Origin: Coix lacryma-jobi var. lacryma-jobi
Lineage: Eukaryota; Streptophyta; Magnoliopsida; Poales; Poaceae
DNA: 64,000 nucleotides
Assembly: GCA_009763385.1 (NCBI GenBank)
Contig: CM019831.1
Coordinates: forward strand, 83,239,845 to 83,303,844
Reading direction: 5' to 3'
A model generated the notes under the pieces. That model was not told the origin of the DNA. It was given only the letters and a program-made list of their open reading frames with translations, and did not search any database. Each line of letters starts with the position of its first letter. Position 1 is the stretch's first letter. The translations under genes were made by a program, and so were the position numbers. Of this stretch, positions 11,022 to 22,839 are shown in pieces.

Positions 11022-13182
11022 ATGGCAGTACCACATTATCCATACCTTCTGCTGAAGATGCCGGGTCCCAAAGGTATTCTAACCTTCAGGGGTGACTTCA
11101 AGCGATCATTCGATTGCAACACAGAGGCTGTCCAAATAGCCGAAAAAACTCCACTCACCCTAGAGGTACAGGAACTACAACAGATGGTACATAATGCCAA
11201 GTCTGGAGATTTGACCTGGAAACTGGTGATCCATCAAAGACGGCGGTCATCAGCGCTCACCTATCTGAAGAATAGGAATTCGTGCTCACCAGGTTCCTCA
11301 GAGCAAACAAAGATATATTTGCTTGGAAACCGGCTGATATGCCAGGAGTTCCAAGGAACTTGGCTGAGCACAAATTGGAACTAAAAGAGAGCTCCAGGCC
11401 CATCAAGCAAAGACTACGACGATTCTCACCAGAGAAGAAAGAGGCAATCAAGAAGCAGATAGCTAAACTACTCGCGGCTGGGTTTATAAGAGAAATCCTC
11501 CACCCCGAGTGGTTAGCTAACCCAGTACTAGTAAAAAAGAATAACTCTGCAGAATGGCGCATGTGTGTCGATTACACAGACCTCAACAAGCACTGTCCAA
11601 AGGATCCTTTCGGATTACCAAGGATAGATCAAATAGTTGACGCCACCACAGGTTCTGCTCTATTATCCTTTCTGGATTGTTACTCCGGGTACCATCAGAT
11701 TGCTCTCAAAAAGAAGACCAACCTAAGACATCGTTTATAACTCCCTTCGGCGACTACTGTTACAAAACCATGTCCTTCGGGTTGAAGAACGCAGGGACTA
11801 CTTATCAGCGTGCTATCCAAGATTGTTTGGGCGATCAAATTGGCCGCAACGCGGAAGCCTATGTTGATGACGTGGTCATAAAGACGAAGGATCCGACTAC
11901 CCTCATATCAGACCTAGAGGAAATCTTTACCCGGTTACGCTCATACCAATGGAGGCTTAACCCCACGAAGTGTGTATTCGGAGTACCCTCAGGCCAGTTA
12001 CTCGGATTCCTTGTTAGCCATCGAGGCATCGAGGCTAGTCAAAAACAGATCATAGCCATCATCAATATGAAGCCACCTACTTCCATCAGGGATGTTCAGA
12101 AACTCACCGGGTGTATGGCTGCGCTCAACAGATTTATCTCACGGCTGGGAGAAAAGGGACTACCTTTCTTCAAACTACTCAAAGTCGGCGATAAATTTCA
12201 GTGGACAGCAGAAGTGGACGGGGCCTATGAACAGCTCAAAGGATACCTTACCAATTCTCCTATACTCACGCCACCAGAACCCGGGGAGCCGATGATGCTA
12301 TACATTGCAGCTACCACACATGTTGTGAGCACAGTAATTGTAGTGGAGCGCAAGGATGGCAAGCACATCTATAACACCCAACGACCAGTATATTACATCA
12401 GCGAGGTACTCTTCGACTCAAAGAACAGGTACCCACAAGTGCAAAAATTACTCTACGCTTTACTCATATCTTCAAGGAAGCTACGGCACTACTTTGAAGC
12501 TCATGAGATCACAGTTGTTACGGACTTCCCGTTGGCGGCAATGCTTCACAACCGCGGCGCTACCGAAAGAATTTCCAAATGGGCAGTCGAATTGGGGGCA
12601 CTAAATATTAAGTTCACTCCAAGGAAAGCAATCAAGTCGCAGGCTCTGGCTGATTTCATCGCCGAGTGGACAGAAATACAGCAGGTTCAAGACAACGCTA
12701 TTCCTGAACATTGGAAGATGTACTTTCATGGGTCCTTAAAACTCGATGGAGCAGGTGCCGGAGTGCTACTTGTATCACCCGCTAGAGAGCAGCTCAAGTA
12801 CGTTCTGCGGATAATGTGGCCGGCTACCAACAATGAAGCAGAATATGAAGCGCTACTACACGGGCTAAAGCTAGCAGTCACATTGGGCATCACGTGACTC
12901 CTAGTCTACGGTGATTCTTCTGTGGTGATTCGCCAAGTTAACAAGGATTGGGATTGCACCAAGGAAACAATGAATGTCTATTGCGCTGAAGTCCGCAAGC
13001 TAGAGAAAAACTTCTCAGGGTTAGAACTCATTCATATCACCCGGGACCTTAATGTAGCAGCAGATATCCTAGCAAAATTGGGATCCGATAGAGCTCTGGT
13101 TCCCAGTGGTACCTTCGTGCATGAGCTATCCCAGCCTTCAATCCAAGAGAAGGAAGAGGTTGATCCCATACCCTTCGCTTAG
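11022..13182 (+). pseudogene. Element B reverse transcriptase with two RNase H domains
   Basis: RT begins in one frame (11022-11280), shifts at about 11280, continues to about 11730 (WRMCVDYTDLNKHCPKD, FLDCYSGYHQIAL), and shifts again into the 11677-12897 frame. The catalytic YVDD box is at 11860-11871. The first RNase H-like (connection) region follows. Near 12718-13075 a second one carries DGAGAGVLL, NNEAEYEALL and YGDSSVVI. A tandem RNase H of this kind is a Tat-lineage trait. A TGA at 12895-12897 and a TAG at 13180-13182 interrupt it. The enzyme would copy element RNA into DNA; this copy is inactive. Confidence 0.85.
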
Positions 13183-14441
13183 ATTTTAACTCTAGCACCC
13201 GACTGGACACAAGTTTTCATCGACTACTTCAAGGAGCATAAACTGCCTAGTGACAAAACTGTCGCAGAGCAGGTCACCAGACGTAGCAAAAATTATGTTC
13301 TAGTCGGAGACAAGCTATATCGACGTGGTGCCTCATCAGGAGTCCTCCTCAAGTGCATTTCACCAGAAGAAGGCAAAGAAATCTTGAACGAGGTTCATTC
13401 CGGGTGTTGTGGCAATCATGTAGCTTCAAGGACATTAGTCGGAAAAATCTTCAGATCAGGGTACTATTGGAACTCAGTCTTGAATGATGGAGAAGACTTA
13501 GTCCGTCGCTGTCAATCATGCCAGTTCTTCACCAAACAGCAGCACGTACCGGCTCATGAGTTGATCTGTATTCCCCTATCATGGCCTTTCTCATGTTGGG
13601 GACTCGACATGGTGGGTCCTCTTAAACATGCTCCAGGAGGATTCGAGTATGTCTACGTTGCAATTGACAAGTTCACCAAATGGATCGAGTACATGCCGCT
13701 GGTCAAATTCAACGCCTCAAAGTCAGTACAATTCATGCAGAGCATCTTCCATCGCTTTGGGATGCCACACAGAATTATCACTAATCTTGGATCCCCCTTC
13801 ACGACAATTGAGTTCAAATCTTGGGCCAGCGACTGTGCAATAAAGATAGACTACGCATCAGTGGCTCATCTACAATCAAACGACCAAGTTGAGAGAGCAA
13901 ACGCCCTCATCCTTGCCGGTTTAAAGCCAAGACTATTCGATCTTCTAAAAGACCACGGCGGGAAGTGGGTCGAAGAGCTAACTAAGGTAGTCTGGGGGCT
14001 ATGAACACAGCGAAGCAGGGCAACAGGCCAAACTCCCTTCTTCCTAGTCTATGGCACCAAAGCAATCCTCCCGGCAGACTTAATCTGGAATTCTCCATGA
14101 ACAGAGCAGTATAACGAAGGAGAAGTCGATGACACAAGACGCCTAGAAATCGACAGCCTCGAGGAGGCCCGATTAGCCGCCCTCTTTCAATCAGCAAGAT
14201 ACCTTCAAGGGATGAGGCGCTACTATGACAAGAACGTCCATCACTGTACCTTCCAAGTAAGCGACATGGTCTTGAAGAAAATTTAGAATACCACGTGCCG
14301 CCACAAGCTTATGAGTCCATGGGAAGGACTACATAGTATCTAAAGTAACAAGACACGGGTCATTTGAGTTAGTCACCGAGGATGGTTCTGAACTGCCAAA
14401 ATTCATGGAAAATTGAGCATCTGAAGAAATTCCATACCTAA
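13183..14441 (+). pseudogene. Element B integrase
   Basis: The zinc-binding H-x-H-C-C region (HSGCCGNH ... CQSC) lies at about 13393-13530. The catalytic core has its first Asp in GLDMVGPL (about 13602). The second Asp position reads ITNLGSPF, with Asn at 13783-13785. The Glu is in NDQVERAN (about 13885). A TGA at 14002-14004, a later TGA near 14098 and a TAG near 14284 break the frame. The C-terminal phrase IEHLKKF before the TAA at 14439-14441 is the usual end of this polyprotein. Integrase joins the DNA copy to the genome; the missing Asp alone would abolish activity. Confidence 0.8.
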
Positions 14442-15294
14442 GGACTATGCTATAGATTTGACTCAGGGCAAATGTATCTATTTCCCAGATATTAATAAAG
14501 TTTGGATTTCATCAGAAACAAGAGCTTTATGAATTATCCTTTTTTATTACATTTATCAGGACTATTTAGTCGGATAAAATCTTTCAAGCATACAATAAGC
14601 TTTAGCTATTATACCCTATCGACTAATATATAATATTACTCGGATGGATGGTTCAGCGGTAACCATACTCGAGTTACGAGCTTCGAGCTCAATACAACTC
14701 AAATGATAGTACGGTTTAAAACCCGGCTATCAACCTATAGCGAATATGGTATCTACAAAGTAGGTACTAGTTCCTATAAGGTATAACAAGGGGAGTAGTA
14801 CTCACCCTATTACACATTAATAGGACAGAGGTCCGACCCAACTTTGCACTCAAGCTGCGACTACTAAGAGAATATGATTCACCTGACAGGAACCATCGTT
14901 ACGGTCCTTCAGAGGTGCTTGATCAAAATTATCCCTTGGACAAGGGTACTAAGAGTAGTACTCGGGCAGACTAAGTTTTCTATAGATCGTTAAAGACTAT
15001 AAGAGAAACAAAGTCATATGTCCCACACTCAAAGTGCTAGAGAGAAGTCGGATAGACCCGTCTAGTAAGACGCCTGGTCATACATCCACCTCGAACAAAG
15101 TGACCCATTGACAAGACATTCCTTGCAATGCCGAGTCAACAACATATGGAATTAGCAAGTCTCAAAAGTAACTTCCCGCGACGGCCTTGACCAGGTCAGA
15201 CATTCCTTGCAATGCCTGGTCATACATTCTTTACTATTAATAATAAATGTTTGCAGGAGATACAAAACATGGCCAAAGGACTGAGGAAGACATA
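14442..15294. other. Spacer between element B pol and its antisense ORF
   Basis: This 850 bp has no convincing ORF on either strand. Short direct repeats of CATTCCTTGCAATGCC-like text occur near 15115-15215, with the phrase GACATTCCTTGCAATGCC appearing twice. Tat elements usually carry such a spacer between the convergent pol and antisense ORFs. Confidence 0.5.
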
Positions 15295-16085
15295 CTACTC
15301 TACAAGATCTAGAATTTGCGAGTACTCTTCCACCACGGCCTTGACCTCCTCCTGCATCGCCGCAAGGTCCTCATCGCTCTTGCCATCAGGAAGCGTCATG
15401 ATGGATGACAGATCGAAGGATGTAATATGCAGTGCAGCGTCGCCAGCAGACCACATACCACTGAAGTCGCCATGTCCTTGATGTATTCAGTCAGCCGCCC
15501 GGGTGCAGCTTTGGCTCGATCAATCAGAGACACCTCGGCTCCTTTAGGGCGCAAAATCATGTCCAAGATTGGCTCGACAACAAGCTCCAACGCCTTCAAA
15601 GAATCTTGAGAAGTCTTCAGGGACTCTTGGGACTCCTTCAGCTGTGCCTGGACCACTTCTAGAGCTTCCCGTGACTCCTTCGTCGATTTCAATGCCTACA
15701 GCAGGTCCCGGTCAGCACCCTCACGAATCAGTTTGGCCTCTTGAAGAATACTATGCGCGTTAGCAAATACCTTCTCAAGCTCCGCCTCCTTACGGTTGAA
15801 AGTAGTTTGCCATCCAGCGGCCAGCATCTTCGAATCTGGAAGACGTAACAATTGAATGAGTATCACAGGCTTACAAATCAATAAGGACCCGGAAAGCACT
15901 TTTGACCTACCAGAGAGCTACTTCTTGGAGGACTCCATAACATCCTTAAGCTTCTGCTCTGAGGCAGCATGCTTGCTGAGTAACTCGAGCTCCCGCTGAT
16001 TCGCCGCGTCACGCTCATCAACAACAACTTTGAGATTGTTTTGAAGCTCGTTGATACGGTTATTCAGGAGCTGAGTGGCCACTTT
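15295..16085 (-). pseudogene. Element B antisense ORF, 3' exons
   Basis: On the minus strand this continues the ORF whose upstream exons lie at 43588-45315; element E separates the two parts. It encodes a long heptad-rich coiled coil (NNRINELQNNLK, then SKHAASEQKLKD). A candidate GT-AG intron of 75 nt follows (minus strand, 15910 to 15836), then more Glu/Gln/Leu-rich helix. An in-frame TAG lies near 15698 and a frame change near 15430. The C-terminus, with DLAAMQEEVKAVVEEYSQIL, ends with a stop at 15297-15295. Grass Tat elements often carry an antisense ORF of unknown role at this position, and the coiled coil suggests a structural or binding protein. Confidence 0.7.
16081..16085. repeat. Target-site duplication of element E, left copy (ACTTT)
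   Basis: ACTTT precedes the E terminus TGTGACAG at 16086 and recurs at 43583-43587 after the other E terminus. This proves that the two distant ends belong to one insertion. Confidence 0.9.
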
Positions 16086-18384
16086 TGTGACAGAACCGAC
16101 CAATTTATACCAGATTAAGCAGCGAAACCTCTGCTTTCGCAAAGATTATCATGTACTTAAGCTCGTACAAACCCAGTAGTCCAAAAATCTCGAAGGATTT
16201 CAAATCATTTCAACATCAGCCAAGATCGTAATAGTTCAGCGAACATGCCCATAAGTTACATCGCAGTTGCACATAGTTCAAAAACATCGGAGTACGAATC
16301 AATATTACAAACCATAGTTTGGAAATAGTAGCGGAAGCAACATAGTTTTAAAATGTAAGTTCACTTGTTCACAATACGGTGCCACATGCCTGATCAGTCC
16401 AACAAAAGCAACAGGTGAGGATAAGAAGTGACCGTGCCCATGGTCTAATCATCTCCCATAACTGGGTACAGGCAGTTCTCGCAGTAGCCATAGAAGCACT
16501 GGCCATCTGCAACAACAAGGGAATAAACCCTAAGTACAAGAAGGTACTCAGCTAGACTTACTCGTCATAAACCAAAAATAAGGTGACAACAAGGAGTATG
16601 CAAAGCTATATCTGGAGTTGGCTAGACTTACTTCTTTTGCATAAAAGCATTTCCATTAATCAGTCATCATTAGGGTATTGGTAGTCATTTTATATAATCA
16701 ACTTGATTAACTAGATTTGCACCTGATCTAGAGCAAACACTTGACTACTTATTCAAGCAAGAGTGACTATTTCATCAATAGCCTTTCAGATTCTACATTA
16801 TAACCAACTTTAGTTCCATAAGTTCTACGGGTAGTGGTCTAAAGTCAATTACTCATTGTCCATGAGCGATGGCAATTATAATCAATTCCTACCCAGCTGG
16901 GGATAAAATGTCGCACACTCGCCCGATCACACCTGCGCTCGGTAGCCGTCGGCTGCCACTCAGGAGATTCGAGAACACAGTTCGCGGGACGGCCATGGGC
17001 CCTTCTACATCGGGGGTTATCTCAGTGCCAGGTCGCTCAAGCTATAGCTGCCCATGGTCATGCCAGGTCGATCAGGCCCCGCCTGCCCTCGGACCATGCC
17101 AGGTTGCTCAGAATAGTTGCCCATGGTACAGTTGAGGCCCTGGGTGTTAGGCGTCAACATCTCTATCACCAGCTCGAATAACCTTACTCGGCTTCACGGG
17201 AGGTACCCACACCTGCTTCGTTAAGTGATTGACGCGTTCAATTTGACTGAAGGGACACTTCCCGAACGGGTCTTATGCGACACAGACGGGAGACTACTAG
17301 CTCACAGAACCCATGTCCTGCTGCTCCTACATCCCGCCCGGTCTCAGATTAATTATCACATGGTTATCTCCATGGTAGCACCAGGCTAGTCATGATCAGT
17401 GTCCACCTATATGCGGGAGACAGGAAATCACCCGACTTTTACCGATCTAAGTAGGGCTAAGCATAATCGAGCCTAGACCTAAACAGGGATATCAAGATAT
17501 TAATTGTGGTGGACAAGGATAAGTAATAATGCATCAACGGTATCACTCAATACATATAGACCTAATGCACAATCAATATCATGTTAATTGTAAACCGTTG
17601 CAAACCGCAGGAGTTAAATGCTCTGGAGCTTGCCTTTCTCGAAGACAGACGGACGGTGGTCGCGGCACTCGGGCAGTTCCTCGGCGTCGGCTCCTCCGGT
17701 CTCCTCGGGCACTGTCTTCTCCTGACTCAGCTCTTCTTGTTGCAGTGGGTTCTGAGTCTCTTCTGCCGATCCTGTATGATGCAGAATATGCATAAGTAGG
17801 ATGAATGCACATAGAATGCATATGGGATGTGACAGGTTTAACAGTAAATCAGGAGATAAGCACATGTCGTTTACTGCATTCTCTTCAACAAGATAGTCAA
17901 TATCATCCAGTTGACTCCCAACTACCTTGCTTCTAAACAATTCATTTTTAACCTTCCTAAATTAGTTAAGATGACACTTTACTCACCATACTTTTACCCA
18001 CTTAACTGCTTGCCACATACTCCTACTTAAGCATGCCTATAACAACAACTTATTACAAACAGTCTTAAGAAAATCTACAAAAATTACTCTAGGCTAACAA
18101 CATGTAAACTAACCCACTGTTAAATTTTCAAGCTGCTTGAACTTAAACACTGCCCTCTATGAAAAAGACAAATATTATGATGAAAAGGTGCTTTGAACTA
18201 TACATCCTAGCACAAAGTGTCAAGCATCCGATTTCATATTTTTCCTCTGAACTTCTAAGCACAAGAGTAGTCTACAAAAATTATCAGGTTCATATTCCTC
18301 ATATTTTAATTACTACAAATTATACAAGAAAACAGCAATTAATCATTTTAATTGCTACTGCCAATAAATTCTACGGAGCATCTC
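16086..18384 (-). repeat. Element E 3' LTR, distal part (left of nested D)
   Basis: It aligns over its whole length with 39383-41666 of the other E LTR; both start TGTGACAGAACCGACC in + orientation. The alignment stops at GGAGCATCTC, where D inserted, and resumes at 31131. ORFs in this segment (16869-17135, 17529-17940) are LTR sequence, not genes. Confidence 0.95.
18380..18384. repeat. Target-site duplication of element D, left copy (ATCTC)
   Basis: ATCTC precedes the D 5' LTR and recurs at 31126-31130 after its 3' LTR. The unoccupied version (GGAGCATCTCCATATTCC) is present once in the intact E LTR near 41660-41677. Confidence 0.97.
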
Positions 18385-18740
18385 TGTAACACCTCTGGTG
18401 TTTAGCATGTAATTAACTTGACATATCATCATTATCATCTTTAAGCATCTTGATCATGATTTCATGTGTATGCATTTTGCTAAGTGTATCATTTTATGTG
18501 AAGTACCTCTATTGCAAAAACCCTAATTAGCCCACTTCTCTCTACAAGGGCAAAATGGTAATTTCATCTCTGTGACTAGTTTTGTGTAATTCTTGTTCCT
18601 TTGGTGTCTTGAAGTGTTGTTGTGTTGGCCAAGGTTCAAAAATCAAAATCAGATTTCAAATCCCTTTTGCAAAACCCTGATTTCCAAACCCTGGATTTTA
18701 CCCCTCTCTTTGTAATTCATAAATTATTCGGAATTTGAGG

Positions 18741-19180
18741 TTGGTCCAAAAAGCAAAGTTGTAGATCTGTCGAAGCGAAACAACTTTGGTATTTACAACT
18801 TTTCAAGTTGCAGTATAAAATTTTGAGTTATTTCAAATTCATTCAAACCCCAACTTTTGTTCCCTTTTCAGTTTTCAAAATTTATTCAAAAACTATTGAG
18901 TTTCAGGAAAAGTGTATAATAGCAAAGTTGTAGGTTTTGATAAAAGGAACAACTTTCATATTTGCAGATTTTCAAGTTTCAGTTTAAAATTCAAAGTAAT
19001 TTTGAATTGATTCAAATCTCAAAAGTGTCCCCTTTTCTGATTTCAAATATAGTTCAAAAACTGTTTCGATTTTGAAAATGTTCTTATTGACAAAGTTGTA
19101 GATCTCATTTTTCTGAACAACTTTGATGTTTTGAGTTTTTGTTGCCCAGTTCAAATTTTGGGAGTAATTCGCAAAATACA
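18741..19180 (+). repeat. Diverged 169-bp tandem repeat with CAAAGTTGT / ACAACTTT inverted motif
   Basis: CAAAGTTGTAG occurs at 18754, 18923 and 19091. Each copy is followed 20-30 bp later by AACAACTTT and then by TTCAAAT-rich text. The same block recurs in the 3' LTR near 27365-27790. Confidence 0.8.
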
Positions 19181-19539
19181 AAATCTGCTCAAAGTCAAAA
19201 GCTAGGGCATAGCCCTGTTCCTCTTCTCCGGTGAGCCCAGGGGGGGCCCGGCCACCTCCCTCGTCGGATTCGCATGCCGCCGCGTGTCCGAAGCTTCTTC
19301 GCCCAAACCAACCCCACGCCGATGCTCAGTTCATCATTCCGCACGCGTCTGTGCACGAGTTGACCCCGCGCACCCGTCCCCCACCCCGCAGCGCCTCGCC
19401 GCCGCGTGTTCGCCGCCGGCGAACACAACGCCCGGGCCCTGCGTGCGAAACCGCTGACCCTCGGTCTCGCAATCGATTGCGCACGCGCTGAGCAGCCTTA
19501 TCCTCGCCAGAGCACGCTCCGCCAGCCTCTCGCCGCGGC

Positions 19540-19547
19540 TATAAAAG
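19540..19547 (+). promoter_or_regulatory. TATA box of element D 5' LTR
   Basis: TATAAAAG lies within GCGGCTATAAAAGGCCC in the GC-rich core of the LTR. It is the best promoter candidate, and the 3' LTR has the same box at 28151-28158. Confidence 0.75.
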
Positions 19548-22518
19548 GCCCGACGATGTCGCCGGAGTAGAACTCACCTCCGCCACCGTCGCCAGCACAA
19601 GCCAGAGCCTCCGCTCTTCTCCCAGCTAGCTCGAAAGCTCCGCCAAGTTCTCGTGAAGCTTTCCCACCCCTCAATTTCATCTCTACTGCTCCCCTTCGCC
19701 CGGCGTAGCTCGCCGTTGTCATCTCCGGCGAGAATCCCATCGAGGTCGGGACCGTGAAATACTCCCTCTCCGGCCTTGATCATCCTCCACTGACCCCCGC
19801 ATCACCTTCCTTACTCCCTTGCGACTCTAACCACGCACCTGTGGCCTTGTTTGGTGCTCAGGCTCGTCGGAGCGCCGGACGCCGCCGCGAGTCTCCGCCG
19901 GTCATCGTCGACCACCTCCCTCCGTTCATCCCCTCGCCTCGCCGAGCCCCCGTATCGACTCACGGTGAGCTCCTGATGCCGTCCCTACCCTCGGTTTCGC
20001 CGCAGAGCTCCTGCCGTGGCCGGCGCAGCAGCGCCGCCGTCGTCGGTGGTCGCCGGCGGACGGAGGAGAAGAATAGTGTCGTTTTTCTTTTTCTTCAAAC
20101 ATGTGAATAGTGTTCAGATTTCATCTTTTTGTGTGATTTTCTGTGTTGATCCAAAAATTCTGAAATTTTGATGGTAGACTCTGTACACCTTGAAGTATTT
20201 TATAAAAATATAAAACTTGACTTTTCTGCAAAAATTTGAAAATGAAAAATCTCCCTTTTAATTAATAAATGATGGTTTTGGATTTTTAGAAAAAGATTTA
20301 TAACTCCAAAAATTATGAGATCACTTTTTGTGAGCTAGTTATGCCATGACAAGTTCCTGGTGAAATTTTGAAGTCTTTTGAAACAAGTTGATTTTTGGGC
20401 ATTTATTTTAATTCCTAAATAGTGCCTTTTGTTAATTAATGCCTAGATTTAATTGAGCACCTTAATGACCTCCAAAAATTATGAAATTTGTTTTGCCATC
20501 TGTTTATGCCTTAATGAACTTATGTGATTAATTTGGTAATTTTTGGAGCAACTTCATAAAATGACCTTTTAAATAAAATAAGAAAAATAGAAAAGATGGA
20601 TTAGGGTTGGTAATAAGTGTTTAATGATGTGATCTTTGGATTGATTGATGTTCATAGACCCCTACCCTTTGGTCTATGATATTTGTGATGATATGTTTGG
20701 TTAATACTTAGGATAATTATAATAAGGCCTAACATCAATAATGCTTAAGAAAGAAATGGTTACCTTTTATGCTCAACCTAGGTTTCGATTATGCCTTGCC
20801 TAAGAGTAATCTAGATTCAGTGGAATTGTCTTGCACCATAAGTCCATATCATCATTCTCATGAGCATTCATCATTGCATCCGTATAGTTGACGAAGAAGG
20901 TACCAGAGTCGAGGCCGCTGTTGACGAACCAACTCCCGAGGCGACCCCGAGCTCCAACACCTATACCTACCCCGAGTCTGCTCTCTTTGCCATCCAAGGC
21001 AAGCCCCGGTGCATTTAACCCTTTCCTTGAATTTATAAAATGATTTCCTTAAATGCTTTTGAGTTAAATTATTGCATTAGGTTTATAGGAGTTGTGTGCT
21101 ATCCTAATTGATGCACTATCCACCTTGACCACTGATACACCTGATACCTGCTTTTCAAAAGTATTTGAAAAATGCTTAGCAATGCTTATTGAATTAGACT
21201 TGCAATAAAATGTCATTTTCAAAAGTGTGATCACTTAAGAATCTTTATGGGAATTTGGCTTTACTTCCCGTTCGATGGCTGCTTGCCTAGCTAGCATGTG
21301 GTCATTGTCGAGAAGAGGTTGTCCGCGCGTACGGTGCCGTCATGTTGTAGTCCGGGACTCAACAGTTGACACCGACCGGGACAGGGTTGAAAAACTGACA
21401 GGACTATTACGCTTGGGTGAGATATAACCAAGGTGTAGTTCTGGCTGGAAAATTAGGGACCATCCGTATGGGGGCCTGCTGGTCAAGACTTGTAACTATT
21501 CACATACTACGGGAAGCTCTGGCTCCGAGGAATCCTTTATTGGACCGACAACCGCGCACTGGGAGTGGAGAGATGGCGGAAGTAGCATGTACCCACGTGT
21601 CAGGACCTGTACTCTTGGGTTAGAGTCCCGAGGTACTTGTCGCTGGCGGAAAATTGGAGTGGTGTACTGTACTTCCGGGTGGCGTAGGACCGGGCCCAAT
21701 CTTGGAGGAATCGTGGTAGACGAGTTGGCATATGCAAGCTTGGGTGCTACATATGCAGTGTGGATAGGGATCCTCAGCTGAGTATTATTTATCCGGATTA
21801 ACGTTGCTCCTCGGTTATGGAGACTTGGTCCACTGACTGTCAACGGAGAGTGGTTCTCAACTAGGAATGTTTTGAAATGTAAAATGAATCATGAATGATG
21901 AAGAATTGAGAAATACTGAATCTTTCAAAAATAAAATAAGGTTTACAAAAATGCTTTTCTGCAAAATACTTGATCTTGCTTAAGCCTTACCTTGACTACC
22001 CTAAGCCTCTCATTCCTGAGTCTTCTCCCTTTTTCTTTAGTCGGGTAAGTCTTGTTGAGTACCCCAGTACTCAGGGTTTGTTACCCATGTTGCAGGTATG
22101 CCTGAGACCCCGATGTGTCTCGCACCATGTTGCGTGACCTTCGTCCAGGAAGAGGCCGATGAGGCCGATGAGTAAATGTGCACCCTCGGGCTGGGTGTTA
22201 CATGTATCTTTATGTTAATGTTCCCGCTACGTTGTCTACTTTGAAATTCCCGAACAATGGTTCGTAATAATCGTACTCCTTACCTCATTTGAAACCTCGG
22301 TTTGTAAAACTATTGTTATTTAAGTCTTCCGCTCTTTATTCCGATGTTATTTGTAAAAGTATGCAATGCTGTAACCGAATTGTGAGATGATCCTGCGGAC
22401 ATTGGGCACTGATGTAGCCCGGTGGCGAACAGGTCTTAATCACATGGAACATGGGTTCGGCTGTCAGAGGTTGACAGGGACACGTGGGCCATGGGATTAG
22501 GGTCGTTCCGTCACAGAG

Positions 22519-22530
22519 TGGTATCGGAGC
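22519..22530 (+). promoter_or_regulatory. Primer-binding site of element D (initiator-Met type)
   Basis: TGGTATCGGAGC starts three bases after the LTR. It matches the initiator tRNA-Met complement (TGGTATCAGAGC) at 11 of 12 positions. Confidence 0.85.
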
Positions 22531-22839
22531 ATCTCACTTTAACGTTGCAGTGTTTCTTTTGTGAAAACTTCAAAAGTTCTTTTGAGTCCAAACAAAATTT
22601 AAACTTGACTATTTTGAGTCCAAATTGCTTCTCTCATCTTGTCTCTCATATGGCAACACTAGCTAGTGGAACAACATGTTTTAAGCCCTATATATATGTT
22701 AAGTATTGCATTGCCTTGTTCCGTAGGAACGATTCATGCATCATGTCATATTCACTTAAGTAAATAAATGAGTTCGTTGGGATAGTGTACCTATACCTTT
22801 TCTTGCTAGCCTTTCTCATCTATAACCTCTTGTCCAGAT
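22531..22839 (+). other. 5' leader of element D
   Basis: This is about 310 bp of untranslated sequence between the PBS and the first ORF. It is AT-rich, with no ORF continuing into the first gene. No further structure was recognised by eye. Confidence 0.5.

Larger units (their letters stand above)
18385..22515 (+). repeat. Element D 5' LTR (4131 bp)
   Basis: It starts TGTAACACCTCTGGTG and ends GTTCCGTCACA. It holds three 169-bp-spaced copies of a CAAAGTTGT motif (18754, 18923, 19091), a GC-rich core (19200-20080) with the TATA box, then AT-rich sequence. Differences from the 3' LTR noticed by eye are near 18770 (two), 19739, 19837 and 20679, plus one T-run indel at about 20125. The small ORFs here recur in the 3' LTR (mostly unchanged, one slightly shorter) and are not genes. 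Confidence 0.97.

Noticed and set aside
19754..20110. 118-codon ORF in a GC-rich block, present again at 28365-28721
   Set aside because: Both copies lie at the same place in the two LTRs of element D; the repeat comes from the LTR pair, not from a duplicated gene.
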